DNA of 64,000 nt from Kuschelorhynchus macadamiae (Eukaryota > Arthropoda > Insecta > Coleoptera > Curculionidae). Within the stretch, counting starts at the first letter, position 1. Each line of letters starts with the position of its first letter. Made by a program: the position numbers and the translations under genes. Below, piece after piece: positions 12,885-24,490 of the stretch. The stretch is taken from assembly GCA_030620095.1 (NCBI GenBank), contig JAUTXW010002472.1:312001-376000 (forward strand). The letters run 5' to 3'. The notes beneath the pieces are model-generated. The model was given only the letters and a program-made list of their open reading frames with translations. It was not told the DNA's origin and did not search any database.

Positions 12885-13822
12885 CCCCTTGGGTTAGTCT
12901 ATTTTGGTTTGGTGCAGTCACTGCTTTCATATGGCTTAATATATTGGGGTAGCCCAAGTAGCTTTAATGACATTTTCAAAAATGAAAAAAAATATTAGGA
13001 ATTATGAATAGCATATTATCCAGGGATTCTTGTCTGTCTAATGCAACAGAAGAAATAGTGCCAAAAATTTTGAACTTATTTCTTTAATGTTGCCAGTCAT
13101 TTCATTTTTTTTTTTCATATTTAAGAACTAATATTATTTTATTTATTAATTTGACTACATTTGTTACATCATAAACATTAGAGCAAGTAAAAAAATTTAA
13201 TATAAAAAGATATTTGAAAAAAAAATAAAATATTTTAAAAATAATTTCACGTAGCTGAATATAAAAGAAAACATTGATATGATCAGTTTACAATCAATAC
13301 CCAAAAGATAGAAAAAAGATAAAAAATTGAAATGGAATGACCACATACAGTATTTAGTGGGTAAAATTAGTTCAACTTGCTTTCTAACCCGACAAATACA
13401 AAACACTGTCACCTTGGATATATTAAGGTTAGTCTATTTTAGTTTGGTGCAGTCACTACTTTCATATAGCTTAATATATTGGGATAGCTCAAGTAGTTTT
13501 AACGACATTTTCAAAAATGTAAAGAAAATATTAAGAATTATGAATCTCATATCATCCAGGGATTCTTGCGAACCAGTTTTAAAAATATTCTAACTTGCAT
13601 ATTTATAGTACAAAATAAGTCACATTGTACTTAAAACAGAGATAACCATAGCTATGTGGAAAGGACCATCTGTCACCTCTTACTATATAGGTGTTAAGAT
13701 TTTTACTAAATTCCCTAGAAACCATAAAAGTCTGTCATTAAAAAAATTGAAAAAAAAATTAAAGACATTTCTTAATGATGGAACATACTACTCCATTGCT
13801 GAATTCCTCCAAAATTAGTGTA
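12885..13822 (+). pseudogene. Two copies of a non-LTR RT C-terminus (direct repeat)
   Basis: The segments at about 12885-13090 and 13325-13600 are diverged direct copies. Both encode the post-RT region, clearest in the second: KWNDHIQYLVGKISSTCF, then LLSYSLIYWDSSSSF, then ISSRDSCEPVLKIF. The second continues to KSLSLKKLKKKLKTF and stops at 13819. They are two insertions of one family or one rearranged insertion. Neither has a catalytic domain. An AT-rich spacer of about 230 bases separates them. Confidence 0.7.
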
Positions 13823-14455
13823 TTGTATCAGTCAGTACCTTTCAAACGACGTTTTCAAGCTTGAAGCCAAGCCGCTTAAGAATAGCAAATTAAACGCAAA
13901 AGTTTAAGCTTGAAGCACTCAAGTCAAGCCAAATATTTTAGGTTTGACTTGACTCAAGCCGCTTTGTTTTTCCACGTAAACGTTTTAAGTCGACTTGGAA
14001 TCAGCTGATCTCGAAATGGAAGTATGCTCCCATATCATTATGCTCAAGTGCCATAATTTTTGGCTTTTTCCTTTGTTTAGTTATGTTTTTTGGCCTTAAA
14101 AATAATGGGTATAAAAATCTCATAGTTATTTATAATTCCAGTCTTATTAAAACATAAAGAGAAATCAAATAAGTTTTTTCTTCTTTTTAATCACATTGTT
14201 TTTTAAAACCACGCAAGCGTATTTATACTTACTTCTTCTTAACTTAGAAGCTGACTTGAAAACATCAATATAAAATGTAGTCAGTATTATTTTGTATGTT
14301 CTTAATGTTTGTAACTATTTGATGTTGGCTTACAAATATGTCAAACTAGAATTAGTAATACAATTTGTAAATGTATATCTGTTATTACTAGATTACTTCC
14401 AGAAAAACCAAACAATCAATCAACAAAAATAAATATATATTGGGTAATGTTACCC

Positions 14456-15110
14456 TTGTTAGTGTTAGTACTATCCGAGATTGAGGTGTACTATTTGATA
14501 ATAAGCTATTGTTTGTGGATCACATTGCAGCTTGCCACAACAACGCACTAAGAATGCTTGATTTTTTAAAAAGGCATACCAGGGACTTTTCTCACCTGTG
14601 AGCGCTTAGGCTTTTGTCTACTTCTTTTGTAATATCGCACCTAGAGAACAGCGCCTGGTCCCCTCACTTTGCGGTGCATGTAGGTGGTCTAGAGAGAGCC
14701 CAGACATGTTTCTGCTACGTAGCCTTTAAATTACAAATATCCTCGTAATCCACAAATTGTTCTCTGATAAAGAGTGTTTTGGGTCTTAAATCGCTGAGGA
14801 AGGTGAATGATCAGCTGCTTGTATGCAATTTACTTCATAATAATATTAAAAAAAAAGCAGCGAGCACATTTTCCTTGGAGCATCGCACATTATACAAGGA
14901 CAATATAATTTTATTAATCGAGCAATGACAGCATCGGCATCGGGGTTGATGTGTAAGTCAGATAAAAGAATTTCTTACATGAAACTCTTTCCTCATCTGT
15001 GATACACATAACCTCCTGTACCTACTCACAATATGTTTTATCGTTTGATATAATTTTTTAAAGTAATTTTGTGTGTCACTATTTTTTATGTTTTTGTATT
15101 GTTATTTTAA
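14456..15110 (+). pseudogene. Non-LTR RT C-terminal remnant
   Basis: Broken frames give GVLFDNKLLFVDHIAACHNN, FLKRHTRDFSHL, VHVGGLERAQTCF and SLRKVNDQLLVCNLLHNN. This order matches the thumb and tail of Jockey/R1-like RTs. Several stops are present and the catalytic domain is absent. Confidence 0.65.
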
Positions 15111-15141
15111 AGACAAGTACTTACTCTTTTTTTTAACTTTA

Positions 15142-15143
<2 letters not shown>

Positions 15144-15200
<57 letters not shown>
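15144..15200. repeat. (TA)n microsatellite
   Basis: Pure TA run ending exactly at the boundary of the inverted PLE termini. Confidence 0.9.
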
Positions 15201-15203
<3 letters not shown>

Positions 15204-16565
15204 TCGCAAATATTTTTCTTGAACCTTCAAATATATATTGTAATTAGGTACTTCTTTTCTTGGGATGCGTGTTTATAAAATTAAAACGATTTTTTAATTA
15301 TTTGTTATATTTAATTCAATTTGACGTTTCGGCAGGTAGTTCCAGGTCTTTTTCAAAAATGTTTTTATTTTATTTTTCCTAAAACAGATTGCAAAAAATA
15401 AACAATCTAAGATTTTAAAAAATGTTTACAATGAGACATAAATGAAAAGGTCAATAACACCAATTAACATTTAAGCAAAATAAAATACACATAGCACATT
15501 GTCATTTTGTCAAACAAATACAAACACAGGACATCTATTGCAGACTAACTGAAATATATAGTGTAGGAATTCATTCTTATCATAATACTTTTTTAGTCGT
15601 TATCGGAGAGTTTCTATTATTTAAATATTTATTTATTTCAAACAGATTTGGGGAACTTAGATGATGTTGAAAAAAATTTTGTTTACTAAATTAACATCTT
15701 TTTTGTCATTAATGGCATTTTTGTTTTTCCCGATTTCAATAGATTCATATATCTCTCTTTTCCGTTTATGAGATTCCGTTTTTAAAATTCTTACCTTGGA
15801 AAAATTGAATTTATGGTTGGTTTGATTTTCGTGTTTAGTGAGCGCTGTGGGGTTTCCCTTGTCGTATTTATGTGAATTTAGCCTTGATTTTTAAATACTG
15901 AGTAGTTTGGCCAATGAAAATCAAACGAAAATCAAACCAACCATAAATTCAATTTTTCCAAGGTAAGAATTTTAAAAACGGAATCTCATAAACGGAAAAG
16001 AGAGATATATAAATCTATTGAAATCGGGAAAAACAAAAATGCCGTTAATGACAAAAAAGATGTTAATTTAGTAAACAAAATTTTTTTCAACATCATCTAA
16101 GTTCCCCAAATCTGTTTAAAATAAATAAATATTTAAATAATAAAAACTCTCCGGTAACCACTAAAAAAATATTATGATAAGAATGAATTCCGACACTATA
16201 TATTTCAGTTAGTCTGCAATAGATGTTCTGTGTTTGTATTTGTTTGACAAAATGACAATGTACTATGTGTATTTTATTTTGCTTAAATGTTAATTGGTGT
16301 TATTAACCTTTTGATTTACGTCTCATGGTAAGATAATTTTTGAATTTTTAAAATCTTAGATTGTTTATTTTTTGCAATCTGTTTTAGGAAAAATAAAATA
16401 AAAGCATTTTTGAAAAAGACATGGAACTACCTGTCGAAACGTCAAATTGAATTAAATATGACAAATAATTAAAAAATCGTTTTAATTTTATGAACACGCA
16501 TCCCAAGAAAAGAAGTACCTCATTACAATATATATTTGAAGGTTCAAGAAAAATATTTGCGAAAC
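15201..16565. repeat. 1.36-kb inverted repeat made of two PLE 3' ends
   Basis: The left arm (15201-about 15832) and right arm (about 15927-16565) are near-identical reverse complements of about 630 bases. Each encodes, outward, a PLE C-terminus ending FNFSKVRILKTESHKRKREI ... KIFFNII-stop, followed by a shared 3' UTR. The minus-strand copy reaches further into the loop and shows the start of a GIY-YIG-type segment (FIGQTTQYLK, then KYDKGNPTALTKHENQ). PLEs often carry partial, inverted terminal copies (pseudo-LTRs). The right arm directly precedes PLE coding sequence at 16570, as such a terminal copy would. Confidence 0.8.
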
Positions 16566-16569
16566 AATA

Positions 16570-17505
16570 TATTAAGCATGGGTGAAAATATGCTTTCCTA
16601 CAGAAACATAAAAATCACATGGAAATATTCCTGCCTCATACATAAAAATGTATTCCAGACTTCAAGCGAAATATGCAAGGCAAAAAAATAGAAGAATTTT
16701 CTTATTAAGATGAAAAAACGATAATTTTATTTCTATCTATATATCGCCTGACACTGCTAAAAAGCTAAAAATAAATAATGCCGTGCCTCCTAAAATATAC
16801 GGATTGCCAAAGCTTCATAAAGAAGGTATACCTCTAAGGCCTATAGTGTCATGTGTTCAATCCCAGCTTAGCGAGCTCTCAAAATTCCTAAAAAATATTC
16901 TATAAAATGTTATCAATAAAAACCAATATTATATTAAGGACTCTTTTGATTTTAAAAATAAAATTAAAAACATCAAACTGCCTAATAACTACATGTTGGT
17001 ATCTTTGGATGTCATATCTCTTTACACAAATATTCCCTTAAATCTTGCAAGTAACATAATTGAAAAAAAATGGGATGAAATCAAAAAATATACTTTGTTA
17101 CCTTTAAATGAATTCCTAGCAGCAGTTGAACTTACCCTAAATTCAACGTATTTTCTTGACAATAATAATTTTTTCAACAAATTGATGGTTGTGCCATGGG
17201 TTCGAGTATCTCAAGTGCAAGAACCCAATTAGTTTTGGAAGACCTTGAGGAAACTATAATTCCCCAATTAAAATTTGAAATGCCATTTTTTTATCGCTAC
17301 GTTGATGATTGTATTTGTGCAATCCCTCAAAATGAAGCTTAAGTATATATTAAACACCTTTAATAATTATCACGTAAAACTCCAATTTACCATTGAAATC
17401 GAACAAAAAAATGAAATAAACTTCTTAGATATCACTTTACACAGAAATAATACAGTCAGAACAGAATGATACACTAAAAAAACCTGGTCATCAAGGTACA
17501 CAAAT
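16570..17505 (+). pseudogene. Penelope-like element reverse transcriptase fragment
   Basis: Characteristic PLE blocks occur in order: PPKIYGLPKLHKEGIPLRPIVS-like sequence (about 16789-16853), MLVSLDVISLYTNIPL (16993 on), a frameshifted substrate-binding block (MGSSISSVLA-like, about 17196), FFYRYVDDCICAI with the catalytic VDD (about 17288), and EINFLDITLHRNN (about 17410). Frameshifts near 17190 and 17335 plus stop codons inactivate it. Similarity ends at about 17505, where the tail of a minus-strand non-LTR element begins, so the GIY-YIG half was displaced or lost by that insertion. Confidence 0.85.
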
Positions 17506-19084
17506 TATAGTCAAAATATGCTTTATTGTCTAAAGTAAAAAGTACTCAATGACAAAGCTATAAAAATAAATATGTTAACAATCAAAATAATAAATAAATG
17601 AATGGGCAAGAAAGAATTTGAGACAAGTATGATTAAATCACTGCAAAAAAGCCCAAAGTCAGATTCCTCAATAAAAGAAAATAATTATACAATATTAGTA
17701 TAAAACTGCACAGAATATAAAAAAAACTAAAAAAAGAAGAAAAAAAGTATATCACATCACATTGCAACAATGATTATCAGTCATAATATATAACAACATA
17801 ATACACAAGATTAAAATTCAATAAACAGATTCATCCCTACTATATCCTGTCCAACAAGCAAAAAAAAAAAAGAAACTAAAATAACATACTTAATACACTT
17901 AACATATGCAAGTCCTAAAGTATAATTATTAGTACAAAATATACACATATCATAAGAAGCATTAATTAAAATTCTTAGACAGAAATTCTTCAACACTATA
18001 AAAAGCCTCAGAGATTAGATTCTTAACCCTAATTCTAAACAATCTTTAATTACTGATGCTTCGAATACTGACTGGGAGGTTATTAAACATCTTTTTCGAG
18101 GTATAAAAAATAGAATTTTTAGTTAGAGCTGACGAAGGTATAGGTAGACCAATATTGAAAGAGCTGCGGGTGTCCACCAAAGACACGGTATGAATTCTGT
18201 CCAAATACTTTTTGTGCATCAGGCACACTGACTCCAATATAAACAGACCTGCTAAAGTCAGAATTTTTTTTGATTTAAATACAGACCTACATGAATCACG
18301 AGGTTTCATGCAGGACAAGTATCTTACAGAACGCTTCTGCAGGACGAAAATCGACCGAAATAAGTTATTGCAGCAAGAGCCCGAAAAACATATTCCGTAT
18401 CTTAAATGTGCTTCGATAACTGAAAAATAGACATTCCTTGCCACTGTTTCGTTTAATTAATTTCTGACTGTACGAACGGCATAACATCCAGAACTCAATG
18501 TTTTGTACAAGTTATTAATATGTACCTTAAATTTAAATTTATTGTCTATAAACACCCTAAGAATTTGTTTTCTGTCATGTTTTTCATAGTCTGACCATCA
18601 AATAAAATTTCATTTATGTGGCATTTAAAATGTTGGTTTTTGCCACATTAAATGACAGATGATTCGCTTTGCACCATTCTTGTATGTTACGCAGGTCAGA
18701 CCTCACCATATCATTTAGAATGTCTGGATTCTTGTGATGCCATAAAATTGTGGTATCATCGGCAAATGAGGTGCACTGTCCGTTGCGAATGAAGGAAGGC
18801 AGGTCATTAACATATATCAAAAACAAAAGCGGTCCAAGAACAGATCCTTGAGGCACACCCGCGGTTATCCCAAGTTTAGATGACAGTTCCCCTTGAAAAC
18901 GGACATTCTGATGACGGTCACTAAGGTATGATGTAAGCCACTCCAAAAATGCGCCCCTAAAACCATAGAGTTCAAGCTTCCTCAGTGGTATCCTGTGACA
19001 GACACAGTCAAAGGCCTTCGTCAAATCACAGAACACCACCGAAGCCACCTCTCCCTCATTGAGACACAGATACAATTCTTCCAT
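17506..19084 (-). pseudogene. Non-LTR retrotransposon, 5'-truncated, inserted in the PLE
   Basis: On the minus strand, 19084-18614 is an RT palm with FCDLTKAFDCVCHRIPLRKL, GVPQGSVLGPLLFLIYVNDL and catalytic FADD (CTSFADDTTILW). 18444-18046 is the post-RT region (VIEAHLRYGICFSG, KRSVRYLSCMKPRDSCR) ending near 18046. An A-rich 3' UTR runs to about 17506 against PLE sequence. A frame break lies between the two coding pieces (18613-18445). There is no endonuclease or ORF1. It is better preserved than other intron copies, so it is a relatively younger insertion. Confidence 0.8.
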
Positions 19085-19495
19085 ATTCAGTAAACTTTGA
19101 TATTACCTACCCCCAATCGCAAGATTTATTTGGCTAGCTAGGGTAGACATGTCTTTCGTACTCTTATCGTTTGATTTTGAATTCCTTCCCGCGAGCTCGC
19201 CCGGCTGTTTGGCGGCTGATTGCTGGCTCGGGCTGTTTTGCTACGATGGTGGAGGATAGATAAATCTGAAATTGTATTTTTCGTCGCTATCGAAAATTAT
19301 GCGGTGTCATGCGAGCTTTGTTTGGGATTTCTTCGCTGAAAAATTAATTTTTGGACTTTTATGTTATACGCATCGCTAAAATATACTAATAGTATTGATT
19401 CAAGGCCTGTCATAAAAATATAAAAGCTTCGCTATAAATTTGGGTAGACAATGTCTACCTTGTCTACTCTCACGCTTCGCCACTGGTCAGTGGCA
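19085..19495. other. Unassigned segment with a palindrome
   Basis: No coding similarity recognised. Contains GGTAGACAATGTCTACC (about 19443-19459), a near-perfect palindrome, and a related GGGTAGACATGTCT at about 19140, suggesting a small foldback or MITE-like element of about 350 bases. Confidence 0.35.
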
Positions 19496-20095
19496 ATATA
19501 TTATGAATATACCCATACAAATAAATGGAATTTTTACTAAGGGAATATTCACGAATTTTAGTTTCTAAATGGTCCAGAAATATCTCGGCTAAAATTGGAC
19601 TTAAAGAGTTTCCCATTATTATCTTTTCCTTACTACTAGCTTGTTTCACAAAACTTAATTGCTGTTTAGAATATTTAACCGAGCTTTCGGATTCGACAAG
19701 TTGCTAATAGAAATCTAGGAACTCGCTGTCAAATTTGACATTCTAAACTTTAATTGAGCTTTCTGCAACCGGCCGATAATCACGTAATAAATTTAACTGA
19801 CGTTTAGAATCATTTATGTCATTGACACTCTTATGTGGTCTGTCACACTCTGAGCCGTCTGATTAGTTAATGCTTAGTTAAATGCTTTGTGCCGCCATGC
19901 TCGTTAAACACAAAATAATTTTGATCCAAACAGGTCGACAAGGCCTCTAAGATATCCTGTTTATAAACTGGATTAACATTATTTTTGGTAGTTCTTCAAC
20001 TAATACTATAACATCAGACGGTGATATATTCGGGAATAAATTTTGAACATCATAATCCTGTGATCAGTTTGGCATTACTTGGAATAGTCAAATTA
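19496..20095 (-). pseudogene. Penelope-like RT fragment, minus strand
   Basis: On the minus strand, 20090-19895 gives YDVQNLFPNISPSDVIVLVE, then ILEALSTCLDQNYFVFNE in a shifted frame. 19690-19500 gives IIMGNSLSPILAEIFLDHLE, then TKIREYSLSKN. These are the RT blocks that precede the catalytic VDD of PLEs. About 200 bases between them lack clear similarity. This copy and the + copy that follows share the LDHLETKI-EYSLSKN segment in opposite orientations. Confidence 0.75.
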
Positions 20096-20194
20096 TTGAT
20101 TTTACTTATTAATTAAAAGCTATTTTTTATACTGTATTTGGGTTTAAAATTACAATATTTTATTAAAATGTTTATTAACTTACTAGAAAAACCC

Positions 20195-20885
20195 TTTAAG
20201 ACCAATTTTAGCCGCGATATTTATGGACCATTTAGAAACTAAAATTCATGAATATTCCCTTAGTAAAAATTTAATTTATTGGTATAGGTATGTTGATGAT
20301 ATATTAGTATGTTTTACTGGTACTGACAGACAATTAAAATCATTTTTAGATTATATAAATAACCTTAACAAAAATATACATTTTACAGTTGATTTATATT
20401 TAAAAAAAGTAATTTCTTAGACGTAAAAATAACTAGTAATAATAATAAACACGAGTTTCAAAATTTCCAGAGAGAGTTAAATATCAAAAAACAAATAGCG
20501 GTGAATAAGGGTTATCATGAAAATCTCATAGACAAAATAGTAAAAAAGAAACAATATAAAAAATCATTACAGTTAGTTCATCCTATTAATAAATTCAAAG
20601 AAAATACTCCATTCCATACTTTTACTTATACAAGAAAAATAACATCAAATGTTGCTAAGTTTTTTAAAAATAAAGGTGCAACTGTTGCTTTTAGGACTAA
20701 TAACAGTCTTGCTAGATATATCAAAAACAATAATACGAAAACCAAAAAAACAGTAGAAATCCAGTGTTTACAAGTTAAATTGTGGAACCTGTTCAAAATT
20801 TTATATTGGACAAACAAGCAGAAAGTTTAAAAAAGAATTAATGAGCATACATTTAAACAAGAATTCCAAATACATAACGGTTTCA
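20195..20885 (+). pseudogene. Penelope-like RT and GIY-YIG fragment, plus strand
   Basis: 20223-20420 encodes MDHLETKIHEYSLSKN and WYRYVDDILVCFTG with the catalytic VDD. 20501-20830 encodes the linker (TPFHTFTYTRKITSNVAKFF). In a shifted frame it then gives the start of a GIY-YIG nuclease, VYKLNCGTCSKFYIGQTSRK. At least two frameshifts. The element family matches the minus-strand piece at 19496-20095. Confidence 0.8.
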
Positions 20886-21302
20886 GTTTGATTTAGATAT
20901 TGAATACCTTCCCGAATCCAACGTTTTCTCAAGTTCCTGCCCAGTGGAAGGTTTGTGTTTGTATACTAGATTTTTAAGTGTACCCCACAGAAAGAAATCT
21001 AGGGGGTAAGGCCGGGGGCCAGGCGTAATTACCGTTCTCCCTAATCCACTATCTATATTTTTATTTAAAAAGTTGGTTATTCCTTGACTTCTGTGATATA
21101 GAACACCATCCTGCTGCCAAATTAAGATTGCCCATTCCTTTGGAGGCACTTCATTTTCCACAAGGCGTTGTATGTTATTTAAAAGTTCCAAGTAACACTG
21201 GGAAACCTTTACTGAAGTTCTTCCAGTAATAGACATTTTTTCGGTTAAAGATTTTAGTAGAGGTTGTAAATATAGACTAATCAGTCCAAATAATATCAGC
21301 AA
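20883..21302 (-). pseudogene. Mariner-type transposase C-terminal fragment
   Basis: An open frame of 139 codons encodes VPPKEWAILIWQQDGVLYHR, then LGRTVITPGPRPYPLDFFLW, then GTLKNLVYKHKP. This is the second half of a mariner-like DDE transposase. The usual RSPDLTPLDFFLWG motif has decayed to PRPYPLDFFLWG, losing one Asp, and the N-terminal helix-turn-helix half is absent, so it is inactive. It abuts the end of the PLE fragment. Confidence 0.8.
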
Positions 21303-22142
21303 ATATATTCTCTAAGAAATGTCTGTCCATAAGAATATTGCAAAAATCTAACCTGGAGTTCCAATTTTTGTACTAAACAATATTTATACAGCTTCCATTT
21401 ATTTATTTATTTGAAGGCACGTTTGCAGCGTTTTCCTTTACAATTTTTTTAAGTTTTGAGAAGAATGCAGTTTTCAGTTCAACTTGAAAAGTAAGAATAT
21501 GATTAACTTTCTTATTGTAATTTGGTATTATTTAGCTAGCAAAAACTTCTGGCAAACACAAATCTTACTTAGGGCGATTATTCAATAAAAATGTCGATAT
21601 TACGCGGACTTTGCTGGTCACACTGTATTGTTAATATGTTGTGTCTTTTAGCAACAATACTTGTAAAAATGTGAAAAAACAACAGTTATACAAGTCGTTT
21701 GCTGTTTATTTCATTCATCGGTACCCAGATGCTACGTTTTAAAAAAACATCTATAAAAGGTCTCCTTGGCTGCTTTCCTTACCCTGCAATAAGGGTGTGT
21801 TGTAGTTACATTATCATCAGTCTATAATCTATAAATCAGGCTTAAAGGAGAGAATAATTAAGTCAAAATCAACAGTAGGTACCAAATATAGACACATAAA
21901 TTGAGAAGTTAATCAAAATGTTTATGGTTTTATTTGCTGATAATAATAGCATTGTGAGTAAATCACAGTAATGGTTTTGAAGAAATAAAACATGTTTAAT
22001 TTATTGCAAAAACCTATGTTGCGAGTTGAATGTCGATGAGCCATTGTTTCATTGATACCATATTTAAAATTAAAATATTTCATATGGTCGGTATTGACTG
22101 ACCGAAAGGAGTGTCAAAGTAATTTATTCTACTTTTTTTAAG
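21303..22142. other. End of SURF6 intron; nothing recognised
   Basis: AT-rich, with a short (ATTT)n run at about 21398. No coding or repeat family recognised. The intron's T-rich acceptor tract is at its end. Confidence 0.5.
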
Positions 22143-22909
22143 GTATGGAACAGGAAGAAAATGATGACGACCCTATAACCAAACCTAATTTATTAAATAT
22201 TACAAACAAAAAATCAAGAGCAAAGTCTCTTCAGGAACTAGAAGAGAGACTCAAAGCAATAACAACTAAGAAAAAATTAACTTATAAAGAAAAATTGGCC
22301 AAAAAAGGTCTTAAAAATAGAATGAAGAAAAAGAATAAACAAGATATGCGCAATGCGAAGTTAAAATTAGAACGAGCGGCAAAATTGACAGGGCAAGATC
22401 ATAATGCAGACTCTAAAACAGCTCAAACTAAAGAGAACTCTAATGAAATAAAAAAACTTGTATTTAATAGTGACAACAAAATAGTGTTTTCAAAAATAGA
22501 CTTTGCAAATATTGGTAGGAAAGCTATTAAAAAACAAGAAAAAGATCCTAAGAAAGTATTGAAAAAACTTACTGAAGAAAAAGACAAACTTCAGCAACTT
22601 GAGCAAAGTGGTGATACTCATAAAGTAATTCAAATAAAAGAAAAAACTGCATGGAAAAATGCTTTAGCTAAAGCTGAAGGTCAAAAAATAAAAGATGATC
22701 CCATATTACTTAAGAAATCGGTACAAAAAAAAGAACAAAAAGTGAGATCCAGCAAAAAAAAATGGGAAGCTAGAATAAATGGAGTAGACATGGCTAAGGC
22801 TGATAAGCAGAAGAAAAGGGTAGATAATATTGAAAAGCGAAAAAAGGGAAAAAAAGTCAAAAAGTTGAAGAGTGCTGCTAAGAGGGGCAAAATTATTCCC
22901 GGATTTTGA
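22143..22909 (+). CDS. SURF6: SURF6 homologue, exon 2 (terminal)
   Basis: Encodes residues 41-295 and the stop. Highly basic, Lys-rich protein with the SURF6 C-terminal domain. The order is LEERLKAITTKKKLTYKEKL, LVFNSDNKIVFSKIDF, TAWKNALAKAEGQKIKDDP, VQKKEQKVRSSKKKWEARI and a C-terminal AAKRGKIIPGF. Human SURF6 has the same order (the AEGVKIRDD, RRWEKR and KKGRILP blocks). It is a nucleolar nucleic-acid-binding protein needed for ribosome biogenesis. The frame enters from the acceptor at 22141-22142. The ATG at 22145 lies in this exon but is probably internal, because exon 1 supplies a conserved-looking N-terminus. Total length 295 residues. No frame breaks; this is the best preserved host gene in the window. 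Confidence 0.92.
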
Positions 22910-22937
22910 TTTATGTTCTGTCATATTTTTAAATATC

Positions 22938-22943
22938 AATAAA
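22938..22943 (+). terminator. SURF6 poly(A) signal
   Basis: AATAAA 29 bases after the SURF6 stop codon. Confidence 0.75.
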
Positions 22944-23651
22944 TTATATATTTAAAAATAAGCTGTTTCAATTGATTATAAACAATTGTAAGTTAATCTC
23001 TCATCAAATTTTGTATGGTTTTTTGGTAAACTAGCTAGGTAACTGTTCGAAATTTTGATAATACTGTGATCATTGTAGTAAAAGTGATGTAAAAAATTAA
23101 AATTATTTTTTTTGTGTTAGAGCCTTTGAAACGAACAAAATATTTCTTGTTAAATTATATGTTACAAAGAATTGACCTTTCAATGATCTCTTTATCAGAG
23201 TACTTTATTTTATATATCATATAAAGGAAATTTTTAGCAATTAAAATTAACACGTTAACGATTAAATATACCAAACCTTCCTTAATTTACTCAATAAAAT
23301 TGCCTTCTTATAGCAATCGGAAGATGTTTGTAACTGGCGGTCAAAAAGATCGGGACACTTAATTTTTAGCATTTTGTCTGGTTTGCAAACGACCCAACGG
23401 ATTTTGGCGACCTATTCGGATCTCAAAAACCGTTTCACTGGAATACGGCTGTCAATTTATTTTAACTGTTATACAGGGTGTTGAATAAGTTGGGCTTTAA
23501 ATTTCTAGTATTGTGTAATTCATCTACATGTTTCTCTAGTCGCCCCGTATGTGCATATAAATGATCAGTATAAGTAATATATCACGATGTTTTCGGAGGA
23601 ATTTCAATAAATGCCTTCGGACATGAAAACGCCTTTTAATTTGAAACGAGA

Positions 23652-23701
<50 letters not shown>

Positions 23702-23900
23702 CTCTCCGATTTGGAGCACATTTTACTATATTTCGTAGAGAGTAATTCTTACGAAGATGTCTGAATTCAGTTGAGCGCCAATAAGACAAACCTGATAATC
23801 TGCTGTATATATGTTTGTTCATCCACACTCATCCTTCGACTGCTACCATTTATTCTATAATACTTGCGAATCCTTAAGCAATAAGTATAATAATAAAGTT
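22944..23900. other. Intergenic; nothing recognised apart from (TA)n
   Basis: AT-rich. Contains a pure (TA)n run at about 23655-23699. An ACAGGGTGTTGAATAAG segment at about 23474 resembles the ACAGGGTGTC segment at 51181, possibly the edge of a shared small repeat. Confidence 0.5.
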
Positions 23901-23904
23901 TGTT

Positions 23905-24210
23905 TTGTACAGGGATTTCAACCTTCCTCAAATTGATTGGTCGACGGAAGATTCTATTAGATCTGAAGAAATACTAATTGAGTACAAGTCTTTCCTTGAG
24001 CTACAGCAGATCAATCCACACTCAAATTGTTTTGGTCGAATCTTGCACTTGGTTTTTGCCGACGAGTTTATAAAGACTGATTTATTGGTTTCGAATACTG
24101 ACTTAGTGATCCCGGAATTCTATGAAGTTCTCTTTACGGCATTTTGATTGTAAGTCAAAAATATCCTTCCTCTGATAAAATCCTGAAGGAAATTTCAGTA
24201 GCCCCATTTT
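23905..24210 (+). pseudogene. Non-LTR endonuclease fragment
   Basis: YRDFNLPQIDWSTEDSIRSE, then FLELQQINPHSN and LVFADEFIKT. These match the C-terminal half of the APE-type endonuclease (GDFNLPxIDW, then LDLVF) of Jockey/CR1 elements. No RT follows. Confidence 0.7.
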
Positions 24211-24214
24211 TTAG

Positions 24215-24490
24215 CAATTTTCTGAATTTCGTTAATAGGTTTTCCGAAACTTTCAGGCATGGGATCTGTTCTTTGGGACCTTCCCTGTCGGATTTCAGGA
24301 GAAACCCTACCATACTAACTCCCTTTACTCTAATTCCCTTGTCTGTTTTGGGCGTACACTAACTTGCGACACCGATCTTTGTCCTGGATTTCGTTAACAG
24401 ATTTCCCGGGACTTTCTGGTGTGGAAATGATTCCTTGGGATCTCCCGTGTCAGATTCCAAGAGGAATCCCTACATCCTCCCTAACACTAA
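24215..24490 (+). repeat. Diverged direct repeat of ~100 bp
   Basis: The segments at about 24222-24318 and 24388-24478 align along their length (both contain ATTTCGTTAA and a GGGA-CTTCCC-like core), with perhaps a third of positions changed. Source not recognised. Confidence 0.5.
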
